Positions 15,815 to 25,618 are shown, counted from the first letter of the stretch. The stretch: 64,000 nucleotides of DNA from Cytobacillus solani (GCF_001420595.1 NZ_LJIX01000006.1:4554857-4618856), one strand, 5' to 3'. Program-made: numbers and translations. The notes: generated from the sequence alone by a model not told the origin.

Positions 15815-18769
15815 TTATAAAAGTTGAATTGGACGAGCTCGTTCATAGGACAGTCCATTCACAGTTTGACGCTTTACATCAATCCTCGCCCTTTGAAGTA
15901 CATCCAATATCGCTAAATCAAAGACAATATGCGCTTCTACACAGCTCTGTAGAACGTCCCCGTACACAACCTCATCTGCCGCCTCCGAAATAATTTCTGC
16001 TCCGATCCATTCTGGATATCTTGAAACGCCAAGTGTCGAATAGCTAGGTGCAACGGTTGGCTGCCTATAAAAATGAATACCTGGTGCTTCTTCAATCGGA
16101 AACACTTCTGGAAGCCATTCGTTTCCATACTTTCTAAATCGTTGTTTCCAATAGCTATTTTCCTTTTCTATTTCCGTCCCTCTAATTGCTTGGCTTATCT
16201 CGTTAACAATTGCATCTAAATTTTCCTCATGCCTTGTACGGAAAGCTCCGGTAGATAGTCTTCCAATCCCATAAATCTTTGCACTTGGGAGAAAATATGA
16301 TACCGGAAAGCGCGGCGGACTGTTGTAGCCAGCAAAAGGCTGAACCCACTCATGAGACGGAATCCCATGATCGTCAACTATGGTATCTGGCGCCCATCTC
16401 CGAAGAACCTCAGGATAGATATTTGCCTCGCCAAATACCGTTTCCTGAAAACGGACAAATGAATATTCCAATCCAACTGCATTATATCTTGCGGCATGAT
16501 GCTTCCATTCCGGATGTTCTTTTGTAAGCTTTGTCATTAATTCATAGCCATCCGGGTTGGCTAATGGAAGGAGGACAATATTCATTTCCTTCAGCAAATG
16601 ATCAGAGCGTTCGCAAGCTCGCTCTAGCAACTGCAGAATAGCAGGTGTACTTGACACTTCGTTTGAATGATGTCCTGCCTCAATGAAAATCGTTTTCTTA
16701 AACAAGGTCATTTTTAAAGGAGAATCATATTCTTCACCTGTATCCAGGAAGCATTCAATAATCGGTATCGCATGTCCCCGATAAGAATGATCTGGATATA
16801 ACACCCGATAGGAAGGATGTTTATTTAGCCACTCATTCACATATGGATGGAGATGCCTGTCAGGCTTTTCAGATGCTTCTATCGAAAGAGCGATTTCCTC
16901 CCCGTCATTTGTCAGCGCTGCTTTAGAAAAATCCCCTGCTTCATTAAACAAAATGGCGGTTGTTACCCAATTCTCACTTTGTTTATCTTCCCATCCATAG
17001 ACCCGAATTCGTGCTTCCGGCTTTTCCCCCACCCTCACATGCATAAAAGGATGGACACCGCCGGGTGCATCAAATGGTTTGCCTTCAAGCTCCTCACCTA
17101 AATAAGCAAAATAATCCAATGTATTAAAGTATAGATCTTCATGCAAAGCCTCTAGTGCAGAAACCCGTTCCTCATCCACTTGAAGCTTAATTTCCTCCTC
17201 ACTCATCCACACATCGATTTCGATGCGGTCAAATAACGGTCTTGTATGCCCCTGGCCTGGATGGTAATCAGATATAGCGTCTCTAAGCTTTGGCAGTACC
17301 TTATCTGCATAAAAACGGTAAAATCGTTCTCTATCCGTTTGAATTAATTGCTCTTCTTCCACTCCATTTTTCCGAATGCGAACAGCACTTGAAGCCGGAT
17401 AAACATCATGCTTGCCGTCAATGTATGGCAGTCTTGATACAGGAACATCTAAAGAGCTAATAAAGTGCTTTTCCCCTTGTTCATCCAGTCCATACAATTC
17501 ATATGTATGAGAGAGATTCCCCTCTAATTTGTATGTCACTAAATCTGCCTTCAAACCTATTTCCTCTTCGATCAATCGATCGGCAGGATATAGCTCTTGA
17601 ATCCAGCGAATCGGCAGCTCAAGTCCCTTTTCACCAGCTTCTTCTCGTACTTTTATTTCAATTTCTTTATAGGGCTGCAGACTGGGAATCATTTCTTCCA
17701 TCAGCCAGTGCAAGCCTGCTTTAAATGCGGAGCGAATGGTCAAGGAATGGACTTGCGGAAAGATTGCTCGCCATTCTTCTTCGAGCCTTCTGCGGACCTC
17801 AGCCGGTTCTGATAAAAAGATTTCAATATCCGTACCTGCCAGATCCTCTTCTCTTTTCAAATGGTCAAAAGCGACATCTACTTCTTTCTCATCTGACCAT
17901 TGCATTTCAAATAGAAGCGGAGGTTCCTTTTTTTGCGATAATTGATGTTTCTGCTCCCAGTACCCAAATACTCCGCCTTCACTCCAATGCTTAGCCCTTG
18001 CAAGCTGATAGGCGGCAGCTGCCATATTTTCTTTTCTTCCTCTAAGCTGCAAGACATTTGGTTTCACGAGCTCCAAAATAGGGTCATCGCCTTCTAGCAC
18101 TTCTAACTGTAGGCTCGCTTCCTTATTCCCTGTCACCGGAAATACAATTTCTGTTGAATACATGGCGCTTCTTGCAGCAAAATAACATATCTCACGCAAA
18201 AGCCCAGCCGTCATTAATGACTTCTCTACGCCTATATTCATATGAAAAAGCTTTGCAGGTGAGGCTTCGTTGCTTTTTCCAATCCCTGAAAAACTCCATA
18301 AATCACTTAAGTTATTTATTTCAGGCACGGCAGCAGCAAGATCATTTGGATAATCAATCGTTGGAATGGACAGCTGCCCTGCATACAGCCTGCCATCTCT
18401 TAATTCAATCACATCGCTTTTTGTGCCTGCCTGTTCCAGATCCATCGCAGCTAGAAGCTTTAGCAGATCCGACAGCTCCTGTTCACTTTGGTAACGGATC
18501 ATTAGCTGATTATTTTCCAATCTAATATCCGTAGCTGCTTCAGAGTGCACAAAGCACAGCTTCACCGCTTCCTCGCTCGGTTCAAAGAAACAGAATGATA
18601 AGGAAGTCGTTTCAAATCCTAAGCGGGCACAAAAGTCGATCAATCCTTCAGGTGCTAAGTAATCCGGCAGATCAATCCATACATTTGTGCCATCGATGAC
18701 GCCGTCCCCATTTTTATCACGCAATAGGCCATCTTTCGTCCAAATCGAGAAAATGTTTTCCACCTGCAT
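15815..18769 (-). CDS. Very large M14-family metallocarboxypeptidase
   Basis: 984 residues, against about 300-400 for a typical M14 catalytic unit. The zinc site is visible as HxxE in AGHHSNE near residue 700 and a histidine in IVDDHGIP near residue 800, with the NPDGYE motif between. No signal peptide is seen, so it is probably cytoplasmic. Near the N-terminus DKNGDGVIDG (about residues 18-27) matches an EF-hand or dockerin calcium loop. The first 600 residues are not recognised. In the operon it probably trims imported peptides before pyroglutamyl peptidase. Confidence 0.82.
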   Translation of the reverse strand: MQVENIFSIWTKDGLLRDKNGDGVIDGTNVWIDLPDYLAPEGLIDFCARLGFETTSLSFCFFEPSEEAVKLCFVHSEAATDIRLENNQLMIRYQSEQELSDLLKLLAAMDLEQAGTKSDVIELRDGRLYAGQLSIPTIDYPNDLAAAVPEINNLSDLWSFSGIGKSNEASPAKLFHMNIGVEKSLMTAGLLREICYFAARSAMYSTEIVFPVTGNKEASLQLEVLEGDDPILELVKPNVLQLRGRKENMAAAAYQLARAKHWSEGGVFGYWEQKHQLSQKKEPPLLFEMQWSDEKEVDVAFDHLKREEDLAGTDIEIFLSEPAEVRRRLEEEWRAIFPQVHSLTIRSAFKAGLHWLMEEMIPSLQPYKEIEIKVREEAGEKGLELPIRWIQELYPADRLIEEEIGLKADLVTYKLEGNLSHTYELYGLDEQGEKHFISSLDVPVSRLPYIDGKHDVYPASSAVRIRKNGVEEEQLIQTDRERFYRFYADKVLPKLRDAISDYHPGQGHTRPLFDRIEIDVWMSEEEIKLQVDEERVSALEALHEDLYFNTLDYFAYLGEELEGKPFDAPGGVHPFMHVRVGEKPEARIRVYGWEDKQSENWVTTAILFNEAGDFSKAALTNDGEEIALSIEASEKPDRHLHPYVNEWLNKHPSYRVLYPDHSYRGHAIPIIECFLDTGEEYDSPLKMTLFKKTIFIEAGHHSNEVSSTPAILQLLERACERSDHLLKEMNIVLLPLANPDGYELMTKLTKEHPEWKHHAARYNAVGLEYSFVRFQETVFGEANIYPEVLRRWAPDTIVDDHGIPSHEWVQPFAGYNSPPRFPVSYFLPSAKIYGIGRLSTGAFRTRHEENLDAIVNEISQAIRGTEIEKENSYWKQRFRKYGNEWLPEVFPIEEAPGIHFYRQPTVAPSYSTLGVSRYPEWIGAEIISEAADEVVYGDVLQSCVEAHIVFDLAILDVLQRARIDVKRQTVNGLSYERARPIQLL

Positions 18770-18773
18770 TCAC

Positions 18774-19685
18774 CTACAATTTCATATTTGGATCAAATTT
18801 ATCCCGCAGCCAATCGCCCAATAAATTAAATCCTAAAACCGTCAGCATAATGGCAATCCCAGGGAACGTCGCTGTCCACCAGGCGGTTGTCACATAGTTC
18901 CGGCTATCTGCAAGCATGCCTCCCCATGACGGAATCGTTGGATCCACCCCTAAGCCTAGAAAGGTTAATGAAGCTTCCAATAGAATAAATTCAGCAATAT
19001 ACATGGTGCCAAGAACAAGGATGGAAGACATTACATTCGGTAAAATATGTTTTCGAATAATCGTAAAGGTGGTGCCGCCAATGGCTTTTGCTGCATGAAT
19101 GTATTCCTGCTCTTTCAGAGAAATGACTTCTCCTCGAATCAAGCGGGCAAAACCAACCCAGTACGTTAAACCGAGAATAATAATAATCTTCCATATCCCC
19201 GTACCGAGCACACTCATAATCACAATCGCAAATAAGATAAATGGAAAGGCTAATTGAATATCAGCCACACGCATGATAAAATCATCGAGCCATTTTCCAA
19301 AATAACCAGCTACTAGGCCAAGTACGGTACCAATAACTAATGAGATTAAAACGCCAAAAAAACCAACCATCAATGAAATTTTCGCCCCATATATGATTCG
19401 GCTGAACAAATCACGCCCTACCTGATCGGCACCAAGGAAGAAAACAGATTCACCCGTTTCATCTGCCCAGGATGGAGGCGCGAGACGAGAGGTTAGACTC
19501 GCCTTTGAAGGATCAAATGGAGCAATCCATTGGGAAAAAAGAGCGGCAGAAATACTTAACAATACGAGAATCATCCCCGCAACACCCGCGGGATTCTTCT
19601 TAATAAAACGCCAGATTCTCTTTAGGAAAGAAGGCTTTTGCTGACTGATTTGCTGTGGTGATTGTTCGAGCTGTAAAGATGTCAT
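18774..19685 (-). CDS. Oligopeptide ABC permease, DppC/OppC type
   Basis: 303 residues with a cytoplasmic N-terminal arm, five to six membrane segments, the ADQVGRDLFSRIIYGAKISL motif typical of DppC and an EAA-loop (EYIHAAKAIGG). It pairs with the DppB-type permease, whose stop codon it overlaps by 4 bases. The M14 peptidase start follows 5 bases after its stop. Confidence 0.93.
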   Translation of the reverse strand: MTSLQLEQSPQQISQQKPSFLKRIWRFIKKNPAGVAGMILVLLSISAALFSQWIAPFDPSKASLTSRLAPPSWADETGESVFFLGADQVGRDLFSRIIYGAKISLMVGFFGVLISLVIGTVLGLVAGYFGKWLDDFIMRVADIQLAFPFILFAIVIMSVLGTGIWKIIIILGLTYWVGFARLIRGEVISLKEQEYIHAAKAIGGTTFTIIRKHILPNVMSSILVLGTMYIAEFILLEASLTFLGLGVDPTIPSWGGMLADSRNYVTTAWWTATFPGIAIMLTVLGFNLLGDWLRDKFDPNMKL

Positions 19686-20614
19686 GATCGGCTCCCCCCG
19701 ATTTTGATTCTCGGATCAATAAGCGTATAGCTTAAATCAATAACTAAGTTAACGGCGACCATGATAACGGCAAGGAAGATAACGCCACCCTGAATCACCG
19801 GGTAATCCCGCTGATTGATCGCATCAATAATCAAACGTCCAATCCCCGGCCAAGAAAAAATTTGTTCCACAATGACCGTCCCGCCGAGTAACGCACCAAA
19901 CTGCAATCCAAGGAATGTAACAGTAGGCAATAACGCATTTCGGAATGCATGCTTGATAATCACGGCAAAATCACTAATTCCTTTTGACTTCGCTGTCGAT
20001 ATGTATTGCTGATTCATAACCTCAAGCATCGAAGATCGAACAAGTCTTGCCAATATCCCAGATAAAATCATCCCGAGCGTGATGGATGGAAGTATCAGAT
20101 GCTTGAAGCTTTCAAAACCCGAAGATGGCAGCCATTTTAAATTGACAGCGAAAATTAGAATAAGCATAATCCCTAGCCAAAAGTTAGGAAAGGAAATGCC
20201 AATTAATGAAAAAATCCGCCCAAAGAAGTCTACTCCTGTTCCTCGCTTAACCGCTGATACAATCCCTACCGGAAAGGCAATCATGATTGCTACGGCCATT
20301 CCCCCAAAGGCTAGAGCTAATGTGGCTCCCAGTTTTTCTTTGATTAAGTCCATGACAGGCATTCCGCTTCTAAACGATTCTCCAAAATCAAAGGTGATGA
20401 GACCCTTTAGAAAGATGCCGTATTGTACATACAATGGTTCATCTAATCCGAGGTTTTTCCTTACTTCTGCTATCGCTTCCTTTGTTGGTTCCCCTGCCTG
20501 AAACATAACAGAAACAGGATCTCCCGTTAACCGGACAGAAAAAAAGATGATTAACGAAATAGCAAAAACAACTAAAATAGTATGAAGCAATCTTCGAATA
20601 ATATAAGCAATCAT
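19682..20614 (-). CDS. Oligopeptide ABC permease, DppB/OppB type
   Basis: 310 residues beginning MIAYIIRRLLHTILVVF, with the DppB pattern FDFGESFRSG after the first external loop and the EAA-type loop around SMLEVMNQQYISTAKSKG. Forms the channel with the next gene product. It is 131 bases from the binding-protein gene, and that gap holds a stem-loop at 20701-20733. Confidence 0.93.
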   Translation of the reverse strand: MIAYIIRRLLHTILVVFAISLIIFFSVRLTGDPVSVMFQAGEPTKEAIAEVRKNLGLDEPLYVQYGIFLKGLITFDFGESFRSGMPVMDLIKEKLGATLALAFGGMAVAIMIAFPVGIVSAVKRGTGVDFFGRIFSLIGISFPNFWLGIMLILIFAVNLKWLPSSGFESFKHLILPSITLGMILSGILARLVRSSMLEVMNQQYISTAKSKGISDFAVIIKHAFRNALLPTVTFLGLQFGALLGGTVIVEQIFSWPGIGRLIIDAINQRDYPVIQGGVIFLAVIMVAVNLVIDLSYTLIDPRIKIGGSRS

Positions 20615-20700
20615 TTGGTTCCCCCCTTAGAAAAGCGCAAGGCTCTTTATCCTGTAAACATAAGCCCTCGGCGCAAATAGAGAGCAGTTATATTTAAAAG

Positions 20701-20733
20701 AAAGAGATAGCATGAGGTTCATACTATCTCTTT
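20701..20733 (-). terminator. Stem-loop after the binding-protein gene
   Basis: A perfect stem AAAGAGATAG/CTATCTCTTT closes a 13-base loop, 13 bases past the stop at 20746, with a short pyrimidine run on the minus strand. Being inside the operon, it is more likely a partial terminator or 3-prime stabiliser that raises binding-protein level over permease level. Confidence 0.6.
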
Positions 20734-20745
20734 ATGCCGATGTCT

Positions 20746-22326
20746 TTACTTCACCATCACTTCTTCTAGTCGCATACGATCTTCATGTGGCGGCTGGAAG
20801 TTTTGAACTCGTTTATTGACTGCATATAAATCAACAGCGGAATAGAGATTCAACTCAGGAGCTAAGTCATACAGCAATTCAGTCAGCTCCTTGAAGATTG
20901 CTTTACGCTCTTCTGGATCAACACTTGCACGCTGCTTATTAAGAAGCTCTTCAACCTTTTCATTTTTGAATGAAGGATTCCATTGTTCTCCTTCGTAATA
21001 CATTAAGTAAGCTGTATTATCGAAGTCCAGTGTCCATCCACCCCAGCCCTGACGATACATATGGCCAGCTTTTGCATTTGGAATTAAGTCTGAAGTTAAT
21101 GTCGTACTGTCTGCTGTGTTAATGTTCACCTTGATGCCTACTTCCTCTAAATAGAAGGAAACAGCCTGTGCAATTTCTTTAAAGTTGCCATCATTCCCAG
21201 GGATGAATAGGTCAACTGCTGTTCCCTCTTTCACACCAGCCTTTTTCAATAATTCCTTCGCTTTTTCCGGATCATACGGATACGGCTCTAAGTCCGGATT
21301 GTTCCCGAAGGAAAGCTCACTTTGGAATGTGCTAATTGGCTTCCCATAGCCGCCAAGAATTTCGTTAATAATCGCTTCTTTATCAACTGCATAGTTGATT
21401 GCTTGTCTTACTTCCTTGCTATCAAATGGCTTCTTGGCAACATCAAAGCGTAAAGAGAATGCTGTTGGTGTTCCTACTTCCTGCAATTCAAGGAAGCCAG
21501 ATTCTTTTACTGTTTCAGCCTGTGACACTTCTACACGCTTCATAATGTCAATTTTGCCAGTTTGTAATTCTGCTAATCTTGTAGATGCTTCTGGGATGAC
21601 TTTATAGACAACCTTATCAAGCTTTGGCAATCCTTCTTTCCAGTATTCAGGATTTTTTTCTAAGACGATTTCCTGGTCACGTTTATAGCCAGTCATTTTG
21701 AACGGACCTGTACCGACAGGGTTGTTGTTAAAATGCTCATCCCCTTTTTCCGCTACATATTTAGGCGGTACAATCACAGCTCCGTACCCTGCAAGCTTCG
21801 TTAAAAGGACCGGATCCGGCGTATTTAATTTCATGTTTATCGTAAATTCGTCTACTACTTCAACGCTTTCAATGGACGTATAATTGGAATATTGCGGACC
21901 CTTTTGACCTTCTGCCCCTAGTAGACGGTCAAATGTGAATTTTACTGCCTCCGCGTTAAATGGCTCGCCATTATGGAAGGTAACCCCTTGGCGAAGCTTA
22001 AATTGCAATGTTTTATCATCTAAATACTCCCAGCTTTCCGCAAGACCAGGCTGCAGTTCCAAATCAATTGTACGATCGACGAGCCCTTCAAATACCGAGG
22101 TAGCGACCGTACTCCAATCTAATAGGAACGTATCAATCGGATCCCAGTTTTGCGGATCACCTGAAACACCGATAACAATTTCATTGCCGCGGTCTTTCAC
22201 AGGGTTTTCCTCGCTGCCTTTTCCTGATTCTGTACTCGCCTTTTCCTTCCCGCCGCCCGAGCATGCGGATAATATGAGTGTAAAGATCACTAGAAGTGCC
22301 AATAATGACGATAGCTTCTTTTTCAT
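20746..22326 (-). CDS. Oligopeptide-binding lipoprotein (family 5 solute-binding protein)
   Basis: 526 residues. Signal peptide with lipobox LSAC, then a Gly/Lys/Glu-rich linker and the family 5 pattern GVSGDPQNWDPIDT, LKFKLRQGVTFHNGEPFNAEAV and NNPVGTGPFKM. Extracellular receptor of the importer. ATG 22326 is preferred over an adjacent TTG, with a G-rich ribosome site upstream. From the operon content its ligands are predicted to be pyroglutamyl peptides. Confidence 0.93.
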   Translation of the reverse strand: MKKKLSSLLALLVIFTLILSACSGGGKEKASTESGKGSEENPVKDRGNEIVIGVSGDPQNWDPIDTFLLDWSTVATSVFEGLVDRTIDLELQPGLAESWEYLDDKTLQFKLRQGVTFHNGEPFNAEAVKFTFDRLLGAEGQKGPQYSNYTSIESVEVVDEFTINMKLNTPDPVLLTKLAGYGAVIVPPKYVAEKGDEHFNNNPVGTGPFKMTGYKRDQEIVLEKNPEYWKEGLPKLDKVVYKVIPEASTRLAELQTGKIDIMKRVEVSQAETVKESGFLELQEVGTPTAFSLRFDVAKKPFDSKEVRQAINYAVDKEAIINEILGGYGKPISTFQSELSFGNNPDLEPYPYDPEKAKELLKKAGVKEGTAVDLFIPGNDGNFKEIAQAVSFYLEEVGIKVNINTADSTTLTSDLIPNAKAGHMYRQGWGGWTLDFDNTAYLMYYEGEQWNPSFKNEKVEELLNKQRASVDPEERKAIFKELTELLYDLAPELNLYSAVDLYAVNKRVQNFQPPHEDRMRLEEVMVK

Positions 22327-22344
22327 CAACTTGTTTCCCCCCTG

Positions 22345-23154
22345 TTATTGTTTCGTTTCTATTTTTTCTCCATATGGATATGGCTGGCTGCAGCCAATTT
22401 CTTTTGAAATGCCTGCCGCCGCCTCCCAAAGCGCGCCTACTATATGATGGACTTTGTCCCTTGGCAATGAGGTTGAAAATCCCGCGATGCTGATCGAATA
22501 AGGAACTGCTCCAAACCGATCATAGATGGGGACAGCAATTGAAACCGTCCCTTCCTCAAGCTCAGAATCGCTATAAGCAAACCCTTCTTTTCTTGTTTGT
22601 TCAATTAATGTTAGAACTTCCTCTTTCGACTTTGGTGTTTGACTTGCATAAATGGTTAAGGGCGCTTTTAGCACTTCCTGCACCATCTCATCCGGCAAAA
22701 AGGAGAGAAGCGTCCGTGTGCACGCTCCCGCATATAAGGGTGCATGGCGGCCAACCTTTGTATAAAGACGGACAGGTCTTGTACTTTCAACCTTTTCAAT
22801 ATAAACACCTTCATGCTGATCGCGAATGACAAGCTGCACAGCTTCATTAAAGGTTTCCTGAAGCTTCTTCATAAATGGAAGAGCAACGCGGCGAATCTCA
22901 AATCTTGCAGCCACCCGTTCCCCCATTTCAAGAAATTTAAGGCCTAATCCATAGCTCTCTCCATCGACAACTAATCCATCCTGCTGAAATGTCATACGCT
23001 GTAAATAACCCATCTCAGCAAATCCTCTTAATAAGCGGAATGCCGTTGCTTTTGGAATGCCTGAATGCTTTGAAATTTCATCTAATCGCCAGTAAGGCTT
23101 TTCTTCTGTAAAATAATCTAGTAAACTTAACGCTTTTTCTAATGTTTTACTCAT
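22345..23154 (-). CDS. IclR-family transcriptional regulator
   Basis: 269 residues: winged helix at the N-terminus (ALSLLDYFTEEKPYWRLDEISKH, PKATAFRLLRGF) and a C-terminal effector domain with YIEKVESTRPVRLYT. It is embedded in the operon between OppF and the binding-protein gene and overlaps the OppF stop by 4 bases. Candidate operators are the TTTCA-N5-TGAAA repeats at 25177-25211 before oppD. Effector might be pyroglutamate or a peptide; not shown by sequence. Confidence 0.9.
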   Translation of the reverse strand: MSKTLEKALSLLDYFTEEKPYWRLDEISKHSGIPKATAFRLLRGFAEMGYLQRMTFQQDGLVVDGESYGLGLKFLEMGERVAARFEIRRVALPFMKKLQETFNEAVQLVIRDQHEGVYIEKVESTRPVRLYTKVGRHAPLYAGACTRTLLSFLPDEMVQEVLKAPLTIYASQTPKSKEEVLTLIEQTRKEGFAYSDSELEEGTVSIAVPIYDRFGAVPYSISIAGFSTSLPRDKVHHIVGALWEAAAGISKEIGCSQPYPYGEKIETKQ

Positions 23155-24170
23155 TTTAATTCTCCCGCTGCGACTGCAAGTTTTTCCGGACTATCATATA
23201 GGTGACAGGATACGGCATGGTTATCTCGAATTACCTGTAATGATGGCCTTTCGGTTTTACAAATATCCATGCAAGAAGAACATCGAGGATGGAATGTACA
23301 TCCGCTTGGTGGATTCGAAGGACTTGGTACATCTCCTTTTAAAATGATTCGATTTTTCATTTGCAATGGATGAGGACTAGGCAGTGCAGAAAGCAAGGCT
23401 TCGGCATATGGATGCAGAGGCTCATCATACAGGCTGTTCTTATCAGCAATTTCCACCATTTTCCCTAAATACATGACCCCTATCCGATCACAAAAATGCT
23501 TCACTACACTTAAGTCATGGGATATGAATATATATGTAAGTCCAAATTCCTTTTGTAAATCTCTCATTAAATTTAGTACTTGCGACTGAATGGATACATC
23601 GAGTGCGGATACAGGCTCGTCCGCAATAATTAGTTTTGGCTTCGAAATGAGTGCTCTTGCGATGCCAATCCGCTGCCGCTGTCCACCCGAAAACTCATGC
23701 GGGAAACGCGAAAGCTGTGCAGCCGTTAAGCCAACCTGATCGGCTACTTCGAGCACCCTTTTTTCCCTCTCTCTTCGATCACTTACACCAAAGTTGATAA
23801 GCGGCTCTTCAATAATATCTCTAACTTTCATTCGGGGATTTAATGAAGCGAACGGATCCTGAAAGACAATTTGGATATCCTTTCTTAACCTTCTCATTTC
23901 ATTTGGATTTAGTTCAGCTATATTTTTGCCTTGAAAGTAGATGCTTCCTTCAGTTGGCTCAAGCAATCTAAGAATCGTTCTGCCAGCTGTACTCTTTCCG
24001 CAGCCCGACTCCCCCACGATTCCGAATGTCTCTCCCTCCATCACTTCAAAGGAAACGCCATCCACTGCCTTTACTTGCTTCATTGTTTTATTGCCGAAAA
24101 CTCCACCTTTGATAGGAAAGTATTTTTTTAGATTATCAACCTTTAGCAATACGTTTTCTCTTTCCTTCAC
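23151..24170 (-). CDS. Oligopeptide ABC ATPase, OppF/DppF type
   Basis: 339 residues with Walker [10 protein letters not shown], the Q-loop [14 protein letters not shown], signature [16 protein letters not shown], Walker [13 protein letters not shown] and the C-terminal CTFHPRCS cysteine-rich tail typical of OppF. It overlaps OppD and the IclR gene by 4 bases each, so the three are translationally coupled. Confidence 0.95.
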   Translation of the reverse strand: MKERENVLLKVDNLKKYFPIKGGVFGNKTMKQVKAVDGVSFEVMEGETFGIVGESGCGKSTAGRTILRLLEPTEGSIYFQGKNIAELNPNEMRRLRKDIQIVFQDPFASLNPRMKVRDIIEEPLINFGVSDRREREKRVLEVADQVGLTAAQLSRFPHEFSGGQRQRIGIARALISKPKLIIADEPVSALDVSIQSQVLNLMRDLQKEFGLTYIFISHDLSVVKHFCDRIGVMYLGKMVEIADKNSLYDEPLHPYAEALLSALPSPHPLQMKNRIILKGDVPSPSNPPSGCTFHPRCSSCMDICKTERPSLQVIRDNHAVSCHLYDSPEKLAVAAGELK

Positions 24171-25159
24171 TTCGCAGCCACCTCCGTCTCACCATCTTCA
24201 TAAAGCCAGCATTTTACTCTAGATCCATTTTCCATTTCAAATAGAGGCGGAACTTCCTTGCACCGTTCATGTGCAAAGGAGCAGCGAGGGGCAAAGCGGC
24301 AGCCCACAGGCATTTTTCCCGGAGCTGGAACAACACCCGATATGGAAGAAAGATATTCCTTTTGTTCTTGAATGTCTGGCAATGAAGCTAATAAACCTTT
24401 CGTATACGGGTGGCTTGGCTGATCAAAAAGATCAACGACCAATGATTCTTCTACAATCTCCCCTGCATACATGACAATCACCCGGTCACACATTTCCGCA
24501 ACAACTCCAAGATCATGGGTGATCAGTACAATGGACATATGAAGCTGATCCTGGATCTTCTTCATCAATTCCAGAATTTGCGCCTGAATGGTTACATCAA
24601 GAGCAGTGGTAGGCTCGTCCGCAATAAGAACCTCTGGATTACAAGAAAGGGCTATCGCAATCATGACTCTTTGACGCATTCCGCCTGACAGCTGATGCGG
24701 ATATTCATTCAATACTTGTTCCGGTCTAGGAATTCCTACAAGCTTTAGCATTTCAAGAGCGCGGTTTCTAGCTTCCTTCTTCGAAACTCTTTCATGGTTC
24801 AGAATCATTTCATTTATTTGAGCACCGACTGTATAGACCGGATTAAGAGAGCTCATCGGTTCCTGAAAGATCATCGCAATCTTTTTCCCGCGGATTTGCC
24901 GCCAATCTTTCTTGTTAAAGCTATTAAAATTCAGATTCCCTAATCGAATATCCCCACCATGTCTCTCCACACCAGCAGGCAACAAGCCCATTAACGATAG
25001 AGACGTCATACTTTTCCCACATCCCGATTCTCCAACAATTCCGAGCGTTTCCCCCTTATGCAGGTGAAAGTTTATTCCATTCACGATAGCGATCTTTCCG
25101 CCATCCTCGTCCTTAATCCCAACCTTCAATTCTTCCACTTCTAAAACTTTTTGAACCAT
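24167..25159 (-). CDS. Oligopeptide ABC ATPase, OppD/DppD type
   Basis: 330 residues, first gene of the pyroglutamyl-peptide operon. Walker [11 protein letters not shown]-loop [15 protein letters not shown], signature LSGGMRQRV, Walker [10 protein letters not shown] and the [10 protein letters not shown] tail. Preceded by a TTGCAA/TAAAAT promoter and two operator-like repeats. Confidence 0.95.
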   Translation of the reverse strand: MVQKVLEVEELKVGIKDEDGGKIAIVNGINFHLHKGETLGIVGESGCGKSMTSLSLMGLLPAGVERHGGDIRLGNLNFNSFNKKDWRQIRGKKIAMIFQEPMSSLNPVYTVGAQINEMILNHERVSKKEARNRALEMLKLVGIPRPEQVLNEYPHQLSGGMRQRVMIAIALSCNPEVLIADEPTTALDVTIQAQILELMKKIQDQLHMSIVLITHDLGVVAEMCDRVIVMYAGEIVEESLVVDLFDQPSHPYTKGLLASLPDIQEQKEYLSSISGVVPAPGKMPVGCRFAPRCSFAHERCKEVPPLFEMENGSRVKCWLYEDGETEVAAK

Positions 25160-25176
25160 TATGACACTCCTAACGG

Positions 25177-25211
25177 TTTCATTTTGTGAAATGCAATTTC
25201 ATTTTTTGAAT
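25177..25211. promoter_or_regulatory. Tandem IclR-type operator candidates
   Basis: TTTCATTTTGTGAAA (25177-25191) is a 5-5-5 palindrome; TTTCATTTTTTGAAT (25197-25211) is a near copy 20 bases away, that is, two helical turns. Both lie between the predicted -10 box and the oppD start, where a bound repressor would block transcription. IclR proteins commonly use such repeats. Confidence 0.5.
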
Positions 25212-25218
25212 TATTTTA

Positions 25219-25247
25219 ATTTTAATTAAATGTCTGAAAGTTTGCAA
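25219..25247 (-). promoter_or_regulatory. Predicted sigma-A promoter of the pyroglutamyl-peptide operon
   Basis: On the minus strand a -35 box TTGCAA (25242-25247) is separated by 17 bases from a -10 box TAAAAT (25219-25224). Spacing is optimal and both boxes keep four or more consensus bases. Confidence 0.55.
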
Positions 25248-25326
25248 TAGTTTTTTCGGAAAAAGTGTGATAAATATCACCGTTACTATACATTGTTGAT
25301 TTTCGTGTATGGTACAGGAATTCATA

Positions 25327-25510
25327 GGCGGAGAATTTCCGGTTAATATATAAAGAGGAAGCTTGAGAAGCAGATATAAGCGGAGATATTCCGATTAACT
25401 GCTCTAATTCAGACAAAATCCAACGATTTAGATACTATAACCGGAAAAACTCCCCTTATTTTTAAGGAAATATAGGTATTTCCCAATTTAAGCGGAATTT
25501 TTCCGTTTAT
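25327..25510. repeat. Degenerate CGGA...TCCG intergenic repeats
   Basis: Four related units, each a CGG...CCG-type inverted repeat followed by TTA: 25327-25345, 25379-25397, 25440-25458 and 25490-25510. The first two start 52 bases apart; the rest are 50-61 apart. They fill the gap between two minus-strand operons. The short ORF across them has no protein-like features. Likely a non-coding dispersed repeat block. Confidence 0.6.
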
Positions 25511-25560
25511 TTTTCAAACACAGTAAAATCACCATTCTGTTGTAACAGAACCTAAATAAA

Positions 25561-25588
25561 AAAACTGCTCGCAATGCGGCAGTTTTTT
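25561..25588 (-). terminator. Rho-independent terminator of the racemase operon
   Basis: AAAACTGC pairs with GCAGTTTT around a 10-base loop, with a T run in the minus direction, 31 bases beyond the racemase stop at 25619. Confidence 0.75.
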
Positions 25589-25618
25589 GAGGTGATATTT
25601 AGATTTTCAAAGCATACT

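Noticed and set aside
25222-25416. 64-residue ORF upstream of oppD
   Set aside because: It lies across promoter and repeat sequence, has no ribosome site and odd composition.
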